64,000 nt of DNA from Actinokineospora globicatena (GTDB lineage Bacteria > Actinomycetota > Actinomycetes > Mycobacteriales > Pseudonocardiaceae). The stretch spans positions 672,211-736,210 of the forward strand of contig NZ_JAMTCR010000003.1 in the NCBI RefSeq assembly GCF_024171945.1, in the 5' to 3' direction. Positions within the stretch are counted from its first letter, which is position 1, and the number at the start of each line of letters is the position of its first letter. A program made the translations under genes and the position numbers. The notes under the pieces were generated by a model. The model ran no database searches and had not been told where the DNA came from. It saw only the letters and a list, made by a program, of their open reading frames with translations. Positions 19,691 through 29,205 of the stretch are shown here, piece by piece.

Positions 19691-22600
19691 TCACCGGGGG
19701 GCTCCGGGGCGGGGGCGGAGGGTGGGGCGGGCTGGTTTGGCTGTGGCCAGGTGTTCGTCCAGGGCGGCGACGGTCGGGGATTGGAAGAGGGTGCGGAGGG
19801 AGAGTTCCAGGCCGAGGGTGGTGCGGACTCGGCTGATGAAGCGGGTGGCGAGGAGGGAGTGGCCGCCGAGGGTGAAGAAGTTGTCGTCCAGGCCCACGGT
19901 GGGGAGGTTGAGGACTTCGGCTACCAGGGCGCAGAGGGTGGTTTGGCGTGGGGTCGCGGGGGCGCGGGTGGGGGTGATGTCGGGGGCGGGCAGGGCACGG
20001 CGGTCGAGTTTGCCGTTGGGGGTTAGGGGGAGTTCGGAAATGGGGATGTAGGCGGCGGGGACCAGGTAGTCGGGGAGGGTGGCGGTGGCGTACGCGAGCA
20101 GGTCGGCGGGGGAAGCGGTGCCGACGGTGTACGCGATGAGCCGGGAGAAGTGTTCGACGACCACGGCCCGTGAGACCAGCGGATGCTCGGTCAGCACGGC
20201 GGCGACCTCAGCGGGCTCGACTCGGAAGCCGCGGATCTTGACCTGGTCGTCGACCCGGCCCAGGAACTCCAGCGCGCCCGCTCGGGTCCACCGAGCCAAG
20301 TCGCCGGTGCGGTACATCCGAGTGCCCGCAGCAAACGGGTCGGCCACGAACCGCTCGGCAGTCAGCGCGGGACGTCCGTGATACCCGCGCCCCAGAGGTG
20401 TGCCAGCGAGGTACAACTCCCCCGGCACACCAGGCGGCACAGGGCGCAACCGTCCGTCGAGCACGTAGGCCCGAGTGTTCCACAGTGGACTACCGATCAC
20501 CGGCCGCGAGTGGTCGGCCAACGCGCCGACCGCCGTCACCACCGTGCACTCAGTTGGCCCATAGAGGTTGTACGCCGAAACCCCGGACGCACGAACGTCG
20601 TCCCACAGCTTCTGCGGCGACGCCTCCCCGCCCAAGAACAACAACGAGGGCCGAACATCCCCGTCCAGCAACCCATCCGCGAGCACCTGCGCGGCATGCG
20701 TCGGAGTCAGTTCCAGCACGTCAATCGCGCGGGACCGCACATACCCCACCAGAGCAAGGGAGTCCCGCCGGACCTCATCGTTGAGGATGTGCAGTTCGTG
20801 TCCTGCCAACAACCACAGCACCAGGTTCCACGACGCGTCGAACGACAGCGAGGCGATCAACGCGACCCGCTGCCGCTCCGCGGGCATGAACTCAGCGCAG
20901 TGGTGGTCGAACAGGTTGGCCAGGCTCGCGTGCGTGACCACGACCCCCTTCGGCCGACCGGTGGACCCAGACGTGTGGATCACATAGGCCGGAGCGTCGA
21001 GGTCGACGAGAGCCACCGGGGAATCGTCGTAGCCAGCCAGTTCGGCCAAGGTCGACGGGTGATCCAGGCCGATCGACGCCACGCCATCGAGCGCAGTCCC
21101 CGCAGTCAGCACAACAACCGGCCGCGAATCGTCGAGCAAGTACCGCACACGCTCGGCCGGGTAAGACGGGTCGATCGGCACATACCCGCCGCCCACCTTC
21201 CACACCGCCAGCAAGGCGATCACCGCGTCGACCGACCGAGGCACCGCCAGCCCGACCAACGTCTCAGGCCCGACCCCACGCGCGATCAGCAGCCGCGCCA
21301 ACCGGTTCGCCCGCGCGTCGACCTCAGCGAACGTCGCCGACTCGTCCCCGAACACCACGGCCACAGCATCCGGAGTAGCAGCCACCCGCTCGCCAAAGAC
21401 GTCCAGCGGCGCAACCCCAGACGCCTCCACCACCCGCCACGGCGCGACATCACGCTCGACAGGCAACACCACGTCGATGTCCCCGAGAACCGTCCCAGGC
21501 TCAGCGGCCACAGTGGACAGAACCTGCACCAGCCGTTGGGCCAGTGCGGAAGCGGTTTCCCGGTCGAACAAGTCGAGCGCGAACTCCAGGTCCCAGTCGA
21601 GCCCGCCCGCCGACCCGTCCTCCGCGAAGGACTCGTTGACCCGCAACGTGATGTCGAACTTCGCCGTCCCGGTGTCGACCGGCTCGACCTCGACAGCCAG
21701 CCCGTGCAGCAACCCAGCGGCGGGCGGCGTGTTCGACAGCATCAGCAACACCTGGAACAGCGGGTTCCGCGACAACGACCGGGCCGGGTTGACGTGCTCG
21801 ACAACCCGCTCGAACGACACGTCCTGGTTGGCGTACGCGGCCAAGTCGGTCTCCCGCACCCGCGCCAGCAGCTCGGTGAACGTCGGGTCGCCGGACAGGT
21901 CGGTCCGCAGCACCAATGTGTTCACGAAGAATCCGACCAGGTCGTCCAGTGCCTCGTCTGTGCGGCCCGCGACCGGCGAGCCGATGGCGATATCGGTGCC
22001 CGCCCCCATCCGGTGCAGCAAGGCGACAACGGCGGCGTGCAGCACCATGTAGAGGGTGACCCCACTGGCCCGCGCGACCTCCGCCAGCCTGGCGTGCAAG
22101 TCCGCGTTAACGTGGAACCGGACCGTGTCGCCGCTATAGGTCGCCACCGCAGGCCGCGGCCGGTCGACAGGCAGCTCGATCACGTCCGGAAGCCCAGCGA
22201 GCCGCTGCCCCCAGTACGCGAGCTGACGGGCGAGCAGGCTGTCCGGGTCGTCGGCGGACCCGAACAGGTCGGTCTGCCACAGCGCGTAGTCCACGTACCC
22301 GACCGGCAGCGGCGCCCAGTCCGGCCCGCGCCCAGTGGCCCGAGCGCTGTACGCCGCGCCCAGGTCGGCCAGCAGCGGCGCCAGCGACCACCCGTCGGAC
22401 GCGATGTGGTGCACCACGACCAGCAGCACGTGCTCACGCGTCCCGGTCTCGAACAGCTCGACCCGGATCGGCACCTCCTCCGCACCCAGGTCGAACGGCG
22501 TAGCCGCGGCGGCCCGTAACACTTCCGAGACCCGAGCCGCCGGACAACGGACCACCGGCAAGTCGAGGGTCACCTCGTCAAGAACCCGCTGGTGGGGCTC

Positions 22601-25600
22601 CCCATCGACCTCAGCGAAGACAGTGCGCAGGACCTCGTGCCGGTCGACGAGGTCGCGGAACGCCGCCCGCAGCGCGTCGATGTCGAGCAGTCCACGCAAC
22701 CGCAGCGCGCCGGAGACGTTGTAGGTGGCACTCGGGCCTTCGAGCCGGTTGAGGAACCACAGCCTGCTCTGCGCGAACGACAGCGGCGCCCGCTCCGGCC
22801 GCACCGCCGGGACCAGCGGCGCGCGGGCTCCCCCAGCCTGGTCCAGGCACCCGTCGAGCGCCCGGACCGTCGGCGCGCTGAACAGCGTGCGCAGCGACAG
22901 CTCGACCCCGAACACCGCGCGCGTCCGGCTGACCAGCCGGGTGGCCAGCAGCGAGTGCCCGCCGATGGCGAAGAAGTCGTCGTCCACGCCGACCGAGTCA
23001 CGGCCGAGGACGTCGGCGAACAGGCCGCACAGGATCTCCTGGCGCGCGGACCGTGGCGTCGAACTCGCCGTGCCGCCCGGCTCCGGGAGCGCGGCCCGGT
23101 CGACCTTGCCGTTGGCGTTGAGCGGGAACGAGTCCAGCACCACGAACGCCTGGGGCACGAGATAGTCCGGCAACCGGCGTTCGAGGAACGCGCGCAAGGA
23201 GTCAGCGTCACCGGTCACGTACGCGACCAGCCGGTCCTCGCGCAGGACGACCAGGGCCCGCTCGACAGCAGGGTGGTCGAGCAGCGCGGCCTCGACCTCA
23301 CCGGGCTCGACCCGGAACCCGCGGACCTTCACCTGGTGGTCGACGCGCCCCAGGTACTCCAGCTGCCCGTCGGCGGTCCAGCGCACCCGGTCGCCGGTTC
23401 GGTACATCCGCGTCCCGGCACCGAACGGGTCGGCGACGAACCGCTCGGCCGTCAACGCCGATGCCCGGTGGTATCCGCGAGCCAGCAGCGGACCAGCGAC
23501 ATACAGCTCCCCCGGCATCCCCGGCGGCACCAGTCTGAGGGTCGAGTCGAGCACGTACACGCGGGCGTTGCGGACCGGCCTGCCGATCACGGGTGTCGCG
23601 CTGTCCACGGGTCGGCCGACGGTGGAGATGTCGGTGCACTCGGTCGGGCCATACATGTTGTGGACCGCGATGTCCTGGCCGCGCATCCGCTCCCACAGCG
23701 CGGGCGGGAACGCCTCGCCGCCGACGTAGAGGACGCTGGGGCGGGTGACGCCGTCGAGCAGGCCCTGGTTGAGCAGTTCGTCGGTGTAGCCGGGGGTCGC
23801 TTCCAGCACGTCGATGGCGTGCTCGCGGGCGTAGGCGACCAGGCCGACCACGTCGCGGCGCAGGTCGTCGTCGAAGACGTGCAGCTCGTGCCCGGCGAAC
23901 AGCCAGGCGAGGGTGTCCCACGACCCGTCGAACGACAGCGACTGGATCAGCCCCACTCGCCTGCCGTGGCCGGTCACCGTCTCGGCGTGGTGGTGGGCGA
24001 GGAGGTTGGCGAGGCTGCCTTGGGAGACCGCCACGCCCTTCGGCCTGCCGGTCGAACCCGAGGTGTAGAGCACGTACGCGAGGTCATCGGCGGATGGCGG
24101 CTGCGGCAACGGGACATCAGCGGTGGCGTCCGAGTCGACCGCGATCGCGTCGGGCACTCTGTCCTCAGAGGACAACGTGAGCACCGCCGCGGGCTCGGCC
24201 GCCTCGATCATCGCCGCCACGCGCCCAGCCGGGTAAGTCGGGTCGACCGGCAAGTACGCGGCACCGGCTTTCCACGCGGCCAACACACCGGCCAGCAGGT
24301 CGACCGAGCGCGGGAGCAGCAGCGCCACCAGGTCATCCCGCCCGACACCACGTTCCACCAGCAGCCGCGCCAGCCGGTCCGCTCGCGCGTCCAGCTCCGC
24401 GAACCCCACCCGCTCAGCCCCGAACACGACCGCCGTGGCGTCCGGGGTCGCCGTCACGTGCTGGGCGAACAGCTCCAGCGGCAGCGTCTCCGAGGAGGCC
24501 ACCGGACCGTGCCACGAGTCGAGCCGCTCCCGCTCCCCCGGCAACAGCGTGTCGACCAGCCGCACCGGCTGGTCCGGGGCCTCCACCAGCGCGGCCACCA
24601 CCCGCACCACGCGTCGGGCGAGCGACTCGGCGTATCCCGCGTCCAGCAGGTCCGGCCGGTACTCGACCTCCAGGTCCATCGCCGCACCCACGGTCCGCAC
24701 GGTGAGGCTCAGCGCGTAGTTCGTGCCGCCGCGCACCGCGACGTCCGACATCGGCAGCCCGCTGACCTCGGCGGTCGGCACGTTCTGGAACACCAGGTGG
24801 GTGTCGAACAGGTCGGACAGCCCCGCGACGCGCTGGATGTCGACCAGCCCCAGGTGCTGGTGCGCGACCAGCGACGCCTGCTCGGCCTGCACCCGCGCCA
24901 GCAGCTCGGCGACCGTCTCACCGAGGCCCGGCGCGACGCGGACCGGGACCGTGTTGATGAACAGCCCCACCATGGACTCGATCCCCGGCAACCGCGCCGG
25001 TCGGCCGGAGACGGTCGCGCCGAACACCGCGCCCGTGCGGCCGGTGGCGCCCGCGAGCACCATCCCCACGGCGCACTGGAACACGGTGTTGACGGTCAGG
25101 CCGCGGCTGCCCGCGAACGCGCGGAGCCGATCGCGCAGCTCACCGGGCACGTCGATGACGATCTCGTCGGCCACCAGCGGCTTGCGCGTCGAATCCGGGG
25201 GCGCCAACAGGGTCGGGCCGGGGAGGTCGCGCAACGCCGACGCCCAGGCCTGTTCGGCGGCGGCCTTGTCCTGGCTCGCCAGCCACCCGTAGAACTCGCG
25301 GTACGGGGTCGGCGTGGGCAGGGCCGAGCCGTCGCCGCCGTGCGAGTAGAGGTGGAACAGCTCCCGCAGCAGGACCGAGGTCGACCAACCGTCGACGACC
25401 AGGTGGTGGTTGGTCACGACGAACCGGTGCGACTCGGGCGCCAGGCGCACCACCAGGAACCGCAGCAGCGGCGCCTTGGCCAGGTCGAACCGCTCCCCCT
25501 GCGCCGCGTCCGCCAACTCCGCGAGCCTGCGCCGCTGGTCGTCCTCGGTGAGGTCCGACAGGTCCACCTGGCGCCACGGCAGCGCGACCTGGCGGCGCAC

Positions 25601-25840
25601 GACCTGCACCGTGCGGCCCTCGCGGTCCTGCCGGAAGCACGCCCGCAGGCTCTGGTGCCTGGCCAGCAACGCCGCGCAGGACGCGCGCAGCACCGCCACG
25701 TCGAGTGGGCCGTCGAGCCGCGCGGAGAGCTGCATCGTGTAGACGTCCGGCCCGGTCTCGTCGAACCGCGCGTGGAACAGCAGGCCCTCCTGCACCGGTG
25801 TGAGCGGCAGGACGTCCTCGGTGGTCGTGGTGCTGGTCAT
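19691..25840 (-). CDS. Two-module NRPS (C-A-T-C-A-T), first peptide-forming enzyme
   Basis: About 2049 residues. Order: C1 (1-445, [10 protein letters not shown] near 150), A1 (~460-930), T1 (IGGHSLLA near 958), C2 (1010-1440, HHIASDGWS near 1145), A2 (~1460-1960), T2 (LGGHSLLA near 1990), with no TE or epimerase. It starts with an intact C domain beginning [20 protein letters not shown], so it should accept an upstream acyl or polyketide chain rather than initiate. Codes read against GrsA: A1 D-G-D-E-Y-G-M-D-I-K, A2 D-A-N-E-F-G-L-V-V-K; neither matches a code I know. The ATG lies 26 nt after the MbtH stop; longer upstream extension in frame crosses the MbtH gene and is not coding. Confidence 0.93.
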   Translation of the reverse strand: MTSTTTTEDVLPLTPVQEGLLFHARFDETGPDVYTMQLSARLDGPLDVAVLRASCAALLARHQSLRACFRQDREGRTVQVVRRQVALPWRQVDLSDLTEDDQRRRLAELADAAQGERFDLAKAPLLRFLVVRLAPESHRFVVTNHHLVVDGWSTSVLLRELFHLYSHGGDGSALPTPTPYREFYGWLASQDKAAAEQAWASALRDLPGPTLLAPPDSTRKPLVADEIVIDVPGELRDRLRAFAGSRGLTVNTVFQCAVGMVLAGATGRTGAVFGATVSGRPARLPGIESMVGLFINTVPVRVAPGLGETVAELLARVQAEQASLVAHQHLGLVDIQRVAGLSDLFDTHLVFQNVPTAEVSGLPMSDVAVRGGTNYALSLTVRTVGAAMDLEVEYRPDLLDAGYAESLARRVVRVVAALVEAPDQPVRLVDTLLPGERERLDSWHGPVASSETLPLELFAQHVTATPDATAVVFGAERVGFAELDARADRLARLLVERGVGRDDLVALLLPRSVDLLAGVLAAWKAGAAYLPVDPTYPAGRVAAMIEAAEPAAVLTLSSEDRVPDAIAVDSDATADVPLPQPPSADDLAYVLYTSGSTGRPKGVAVSQGSLANLLAHHHAETVTGHGRRVGLIQSLSFDGSWDTLAWLFAGHELHVFDDDLRRDVVGLVAYAREHAIDVLEATPGYTDELLNQGLLDGVTRPSVLYVGGEAFPPALWERMRGQDIAVHNMYGPTECTDISTVGRPVDSATPVIGRPVRNARVYVLDSTLRLVPPGMPGELYVAGPLLARGYHRASALTAERFVADPFGAGTRMYRTGDRVRWTADGQLEYLGRVDHQVKVRGFRVEPGEVEAALLDHPAVERALVVLREDRLVAYVTGDADSLRAFLERRLPDYLVPQAFVVLDSFPLNANGKVDRAALPEPGGTASSTPRSARQEILCGLFADVLGRDSVGVDDDFFAIGGHSLLATRLVSRTRAVFGVELSLRTLFSAPTVRALDGCLDQAGGARAPLVPAVRPERAPLSFAQSRLWFLNRLEGPSATYNVSGALRLRGLLDIDALRAAFRDLVDRHEVLRTVFAEVDGEPHQRVLDEVTLDLPVVRCPAARVSEVLRAAAATPFDLGAEEVPIRVELFETGTREHVLLVVVHHIASDGWSLAPLLADLGAAYSARATGRGPDWAPLPVGYVDYALWQTDLFGSADDPDSLLARQLAYWGQRLAGLPDVIELPVDRPRPAVATYSGDTVRFHVNADLHARLAEVARASGVTLYMVLHAAVVALLHRMGAGTDIAIGSPVAGRTDEALDDLVGFFVNTLVLRTDLSGDPTFTELLARVRETDLAAYANQDVSFERVVEHVNPARSLSRNPLFQVLLMLSNTPPAAGLLHGLAVEVEPVDTGTAKFDITLRVNESFAEDGSAGGLDWDLEFALDLFDRETASALAQRLVQVLSTVAAEPGTVLGDIDVVLPVERDVAPWRVVEASGVAPLDVFGERVAATPDAVAVVFGDESATFAEVDARANRLARLLIARGVGPETLVGLAVPRSVDAVIALLAVWKVGGGYVPIDPSYPAERVRYLLDDSRPVVVLTAGTALDGVASIGLDHPSTLAELAGYDDSPVALVDLDAPAYVIHTSGSTGRPKGVVVTHASLANLFDHHCAEFMPAERQRVALIASLSFDASWNLVLWLLAGHELHILNDEVRRDSLALVGYVRSRAIDVLELTPTHAAQVLADGLLDGDVRPSLLFLGGEASPQKLWDDVRASGVSAYNLYGPTECTVVTAVGALADHSRPVIGSPLWNTRAYVLDGRLRPVPPGVPGELYLAGTPLGRGYHGRPALTAERFVADPFAAGTRMYRTGDLARWTRAGALEFLGRVDDQVKIRGFRVEPAEVAAVLTEHPLVSRAVVVEHFSRLIAYTVGTASPADLLAYATATLPDYLVPAAYIPISELPLTPNGKLDRRALPAPDITPTRAPATPRQTTLCALVAEVLNLPTVGLDDNFFTLGGHSLLATRFISRVRTTLGLELSLRTLFQSPTVAALDEHLATAKPARPTLRPRPGAPR

Positions 25841-25866
25841 CTCGCGGTCCTCCCCGGGTGCGCGGA

Positions 25867-26088
25867 TCAGGTGAGGCTGGTCGGCCGCAGGTCGGTCCAG
25901 TTCGCCTCGACGTGGTCGAGGCAGGCCGCGCGTGGACCGGGCCCGAAGGTGGTGTCCCAGCCACCGGGCACCGCGATCGCGGCGGGCCACAGCGAGTGCT
26001 GACCAGCGGCGTTGACCAGGACCAGGTAGTCGGCGTCCGGCCGCTCGAACGGATTGTCCGACCCGCTGTCGGTGAATGCGGTGCTCAC
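25867..26088 (-). CDS. MbtH-like NRPS chaperone
   Basis: 73 residues starting from GTG ([20 protein letters not shown]...). All MbtH landmarks are present: NPFE near the start, the central [20 protein letters not shown] (N-x-E/A-x-Q-x-S-x-W-P), GGW, and the C-terminal [11 protein letters not shown]. MbtH-like proteins bind the A domain and are often essential for its folding and activity. It is the first gene of the leftward NRPS operon, 26 nt before the NRPS ATG, so the promoter of that operon must lie in the intergenic region shared with the SARP gene. Confidence 0.93.
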   Translation of the reverse strand: MSTAFTDSGSDNPFERPDADYLVLVNAAGQHSLWPAAIAVPGGWDTTFGPGPRAACLDHVEANWTDLRPTSLT

Positions 26089-26283
26089 GAATACGCTCCG
26101 GAATGTCGGCGCTGGAAGTCGAGCGAGATCGTCGCAGGGCGGGCTGACCCAGCGCTGACGCGAATCTGATCGTGGAAATGCGCGTCGCGCGCGGGCCGAA
26201 TGCGCGGCAATTCTGACAACGGTAGGTTCCACCCAGTTTCCCCGGCCGGTGTCGCGGCGGCGCACCCGGCCGCGAGCGGGCAG

Positions 26284-26366
26284 GTGGACCGTTCCCGCTG
26301 GTGGCAACGGCCATTCCACGGGCAGTGAGCGGACTGTGGACCGCTCGTCGCAGGTCCGGTGGACCT
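26284..26366. promoter_or_regulatory. Repeated GTGGACC elements between mbtH and the SARP gene
   Basis: The 391-bp divergent gap (26089-26479) holds no gene. It contains three GTGGACC heptamers (26284, 26336, 26359). The last lies inside a perfect dyad AGGTCC-GGT-GGACCT (26352-26366), and GGACC/GGTCC also pair across 26338-26357. SARP regulators bind short direct repeats, while dyads suit TetR- or GntR-like factors. Spacings here are 52 and 23, not exact multiples of 11, so the binding protein is left open. This region should contain the mbtH/NRPS promoter and the SARP promoter. Confidence 0.45.
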
Positions 26367-26479
26367 ACCCAGCGGTGGGGTATCCGCAGCGAAGTCGGGT
26401 GTGTGGCACGCATACGCCACCCAATAGCCGCGACTACACCTAGGAGAGCACGGACACAGTCGCTGACAAGGAAGAAGCC

Positions 26480-27286
26480 ATGACGAGATTCGCCGTACTC
26501 GGGCCGCTGGAATGCTGGTCGGGGCCGCAGCAGGTGGAGATCCGCGGCTCGTTGCAGCGCAGTCTGCTCGGCGCGCTGCTGGCCGCGGAGGCCAAGCCGG
26601 TCTCCGTGCGGGCCCTGGTGACCGAGTTGTGGGGGGACGCGCCACCGGCGCAGTGGGAGAACGCCCTGCACGCGCACGTGAGCCGGTTGCGCAGGCGGAT
26701 CACCGGGTGCTCGGACCGGGCCACCGCCGAGCCGGGGGGTTCCCCGCGGCTCATTGGCCTGGCCACCGGGTATCGGTTGGTGGTCACCGAGACCGACCTG
26801 GACTCGCTGTCGTTCACCCGGCAGGTGGCCAGGGCGCGCGCGATCGCCGCGATAGCCCCGTCGGAGGCGGCGGAGTTGCTGCGCTCGGCGCTGTCGCTGT
26901 GGCGCGGGACCGCGTTCGGGATGATCACCGGTGGTCCGATGGCCCGGGCCGCGGCGCACCACTTGGAGGCGGCCAGGACCGTCGCGCTCGAGGTGCTCTT
27001 CGACGTGGAACTGCGCATCGGCAGGCACGCCGACATCATCCCCGCGCTGCGCGAGCTGGTGGAGTCCCCGCAGCTCAACGAGCGGTTCTGCGAGCAGCTG
27101 ATGGTGGCGCTGTACCGGTCGGGCAGGCAGGCCGAGGCGCTGGCCACCTACCGGGCGATGCGCCACCGGCTCGACGAGGAGCTGGGCGTGCTCCCCACCC
27201 AGACGCTGCGCGACCACGAGCGCGCGATCCTCAACCACCACCCCGCGCTGCACACCCGGGCCAACCACATGGCGCTACGCGAGTGA
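26480..27286 (+). CDS. SARP-family pathway-specific activator
   Basis: A 268-residue Streptomyces antibiotic regulatory protein. The N-terminal winged helix ([54 protein letters not shown]) is the OmpR-like DNA-binding domain, and the rest is the all-helical BTAD domain ([41 protein letters not shown]). There is no ATPase extension, so it is the small, ActII-ORF4-like type. AAGGAAGA precedes the ATG. It lies between and divergent from the mbtH/NRPS operon and abuts, tail to tail with no gap, the thioesterase end of the PKS operon. It is the obvious activator of this cluster. Confidence 0.9.
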   Translation: MTRFAVLGPLECWSGPQQVEIRGSLQRSLLGALLAAEAKPVSVRALVTELWGDAPPAQWENALHAHVSRLRRRITGCSDRATAEPGGSPRLIGLATGYRLVVTETDLDSLSFTRQVARARAIAAIAPSEAAELLRSALSLWRGTAFGMITGGPMARAAAHHLEAARTVALEVLFDVELRIGRHADIIPALRELVESPQLNERFCEQLMVALYRSGRQAEALATYRAMRHRLDEELGVLPTQTLRDHERAILNHHPALHTRANHMALRE

Positions 27287-28042
27287 TCAGGTGAGCCGGG
27301 CGAGGTGGGCGGTGAAGTCCGACATCACCGCCGCCTTGTGGGCGTCGAGGTAGAAGTGGCCGCCGCCGTAGTCGCGGTGGCCGAGGTAGTGCGCGGCGCG
27401 GTCGGCCCAGCAGCGCATCGCGTCCGGGTCGAGCATCAGCGTGTCCTGCCTGCCGACGTAGGTGACCAGGGGGACGTCCACCACCGCGCCGTCGTCGACG
27501 TGGTCGGCGGCGAGCCGGAAGTCGGCGATCACCGGCGGCAGCACCAGGTCGAGCAGGTCCGGGTCGGCGGCGACGGCGTCCGGGATGGCCCCGAGGTCGC
27601 GGATCCAGGCGACCATGTCGGCCTTGGGGATCTCGGCGTGGTTGGCGGGGGCGCGGAAGAAGCCGGTCGGCGCCCACCCGGACACCCCTAGCAGCACCGG
27701 TTCCTCGTCGCCCGCCTCAGCGAGGCGCACCGCGAGCCGGTAGGCCAGCTGTGCGCCGAGGCAGTGCCCGAACAGCGCGTACGGCCGCCCGTCGAGCTCG
27801 GCCACCACCGCCTCGTGCAGCTCATCCACAGTGGCCGCCCAGTCCGTGGGCAGTGCCTCCGCGCGCCTGCCCTGCCGCCCCGGGAGGGTGACCGCCTGCG
27901 CGGCGACCCCGGCGGGCACCAGGTCCTCGTACCCGCGGAAGGCCGCGGCGCCGCTTCCCGCGTGCGCGAACAGGAACAACCGCGTCTCGGCGTCCTCGCG
28001 GCCGGGGGTGAACCAGCGCGGGCGGACCAGCGGCTCAGACAC
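27287..28042 (-). CDS. Type II thioesterase with cysteine in the nucleophile position
   Basis: A 251-residue alpha/beta-hydrolase of the editing thioesterase family (RLFLFAHAGSGAAAFRGYED, the oxyanion-loop start; PGRQGRR; late DYGGGHFYL with the catalytic His). The nucleophile elbow reads LFGHCLGAQLAYRL: the usual serine of GHSMG is cysteine, codon TGC. Type II thioesterases hydrolyse stalled or misprimed acyl groups from PKS/NRPS carriers. Cys nucleophiles are known in some terminal thioesterases (for example the obafluorin NRPS) but are uncommon in this family. The GTG start overlaps the 54-aa gene by 8 nt. It is the last gene of the PKS/AMP-ligase operon. Confidence 0.88.
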   Translation of the reverse strand: MSEPLVRPRWFTPGREDAETRLFLFAHAGSGAAAFRGYEDLVPAGVAAQAVTLPGRQGRRAEALPTDWAATVDELHEAVVAELDGRPYALFGHCLGAQLAYRLAVRLAEAGDEEPVLLGVSGWAPTGFFRAPANHAEIPKADMVAWIRDLGAIPDAVAADPDLLDLVLPPVIADFRLAADHVDDGAVVDVPLVTYVGRQDTLMLDPDAMRCWADRAAHYLGHRDYGGGHFYLDAHKAAVMSDFTAHLARLT

Positions 28043-28199
28043 CGGCCACCGCCCGCATCAAGGCGTCCAACTCGCGCAGCGCGCCGTTGGCCTGCTCGGC
28101 GACGGCCACGTCGTCCGGCGCGCCCGCGATCGCCATGAACCCGCCCATCACGTTCTGGCAGGCGGCGCCGATCCGGGCGACGACTTCCTCTTCGGTCAT
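28035..28199 (-). CDS. 54-residue protein of unknown function in the PKS operon
   Basis: A 54-residue helical protein (MTEEEVVARIGAACQNVMGG, then FMAIAGAPDDVAVAEQANGA and a short helical end). GAGGAG lies about 9 nt before the ATG. There is no signal peptide and no strong membrane helix. It sits 13 nt after the DUF2156 transferase gene and overlaps the thioesterase start by 8 nt, so it is translated as part of the pathway. It is too short for a carrier protein and lacks a D/G-S-L motif. A structural or partner role for a neighbouring enzyme is possible; no family is recognised. Confidence 0.65.
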   Translation of the reverse strand: MTEEEVVARIGAACQNVMGGFMAIAGAPDDVAVAEQANGALRELDALMRAVAGV

Positions 28200-28212
28200 C
28201 TGCGTGGCTCCT

Positions 28213-29205
28213 CTAGAACGCGCCCGCGGCGCGGAAGACGTGGGCGAAGGCGGCGAGGTCGGCCTCGCCGTCAAAGGCGAGGTACTCGGGGGTGACCAGG
28301 TGCGGGTACCACTTCTGCTTGTAGGCCAGCTGGGTGCGCGCCGGGTAGAGCGCCTCGCCGTGCTCGAAGAGCACCTTGACGATCTGCGCGAATCCGAAGT
28401 GGACTGTGGGCAGCTCGAGCGCGTCGGCCAGTCCGGTGAACGGGGTGAAGCCGAAGTGCAGCCAGCCCGCGCCCTCGCCGCGGAAGGTGTCGATGGCGGC
28501 GGCGTTGATCGACTCCATGATGCCGGGCAGCTCGCCGGGGACGCGGCGGCTCAGGTCGTGCAGCCAGCCGGAGCGGGTGCCGTAGACCGGGGAGTAGGAG
28601 ATGTAGCCCGCGAGTTCACCGTCGAGCACTCCGGCGAACAGGCGGCGGTGGGGCTGGAGGTGGCCGCCGCGTTGGCCGACGAGGAACCCGAGTTCCCTGG
28701 TGTCCTCGCCCTTGCCGCGCAGCCAGGTGCGGTCCAACTCGGCGACGCGGTCAGCCCACTGGTCGAAGTCGACCTCTTGGACGGTGAGCCCGGCGCGCGC
28801 GGACCGGGCGATCTTGTTGCGCAGCCGCATGAACCGGGTGCCCGCCATGGTGAACTCGGCGAGGTCGACCGAGTAGGAGGCGCCGACCTGGTTGACGGTG
28901 TACCCGTCGGCGGCGTAGCGCTCGGCGTCGTGGCGCTGGAGTTGGACGGCCACGACCTTGGCACCCGCGGCGTGGGTGTACTCGCTGAACGCCCGCAGCA
29001 GCGGCAGGTAGTCCGCGTCGGCGGCGAACGGGCCACCGAACTGGACGTGGTAGCGGCCGACCGGGCGGTACGCGATGACGCCGTCGAGCCCGGGCGCGGT
29101 GAAGTAGGCGGTCCCGTCGTTGAGCGCGAGGAACGCGGCCGGGTTCTCGGCCTGGGTGTGGGTCTGGATGGCGGCGAGCGCGGGGACGTCGGTGCTCGTG
29201 GTCAT
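28213..29205 (-). CDS. DUF2156/LPG-synthase-C transferase, probable aminoacyl-tRNA:hydroxylamine transferase (VlmA-like)
   Basis: 330 residues of the GNAT-like fold shared by the catalytic C-terminus of MprF lysyl-phosphatidylglycerol synthases and by VlmA of the valanimycin pathway. Characteristic segments are FGGPFAADADYLPLLRAFSE, YTVNQVGASYSVDLAEF, FMRLRNKIARSARAGLTVQE, and AGWLHFGFTPFTGLADALEL. There are no membrane helices, so it acts on a small acceptor rather than a lipid. VlmA transfers the seryl group of seryl-tRNA to the oxygen of an alkylhydroxylamine. That role is inferred here from the fold and from the VlmH-, VlmO-, VlmR- and VlmB-like genes in the same cluster. Its ATG overlaps the ligase stop (ATGA). 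The amino acid donor is not proven. Confidence 0.8.
   Translation of the reverse strand: MTTSTDVPALAAIQTHTQAENPAAFLALNDGTAYFTAPGLDGVIAYRPVGRYHVQFGGPFAADADYLPLLRAFSEYTHAAGAKVVAVQLQRHDAERYAADGYTVNQVGASYSVDLAEFTMAGTRFMRLRNKIARSARAGLTVQEVDFDQWADRVAELDRTWLRGKGEDTRELGFLVGQRGGHLQPHRRLFAGVLDGELAGYISYSPVYGTRSGWLHDLSRRVPGELPGIMESINAAAIDTFRGEGAGWLHFGFTPFTGLADALELPTVHFGFAQIVKVLFEHGEALYPARTQLAYKQKWYPHLVTPEYLAFDGEADLAAFAHVFRAAGAF

Noticed and set aside
12691-25840. Epimerisation or dual C/E activity in the NRPSs
   Set aside because: No E domain is present, carriers read GGHSL rather than GGDSI, and no separate E-type HHxxxDRxxW motif was seen.
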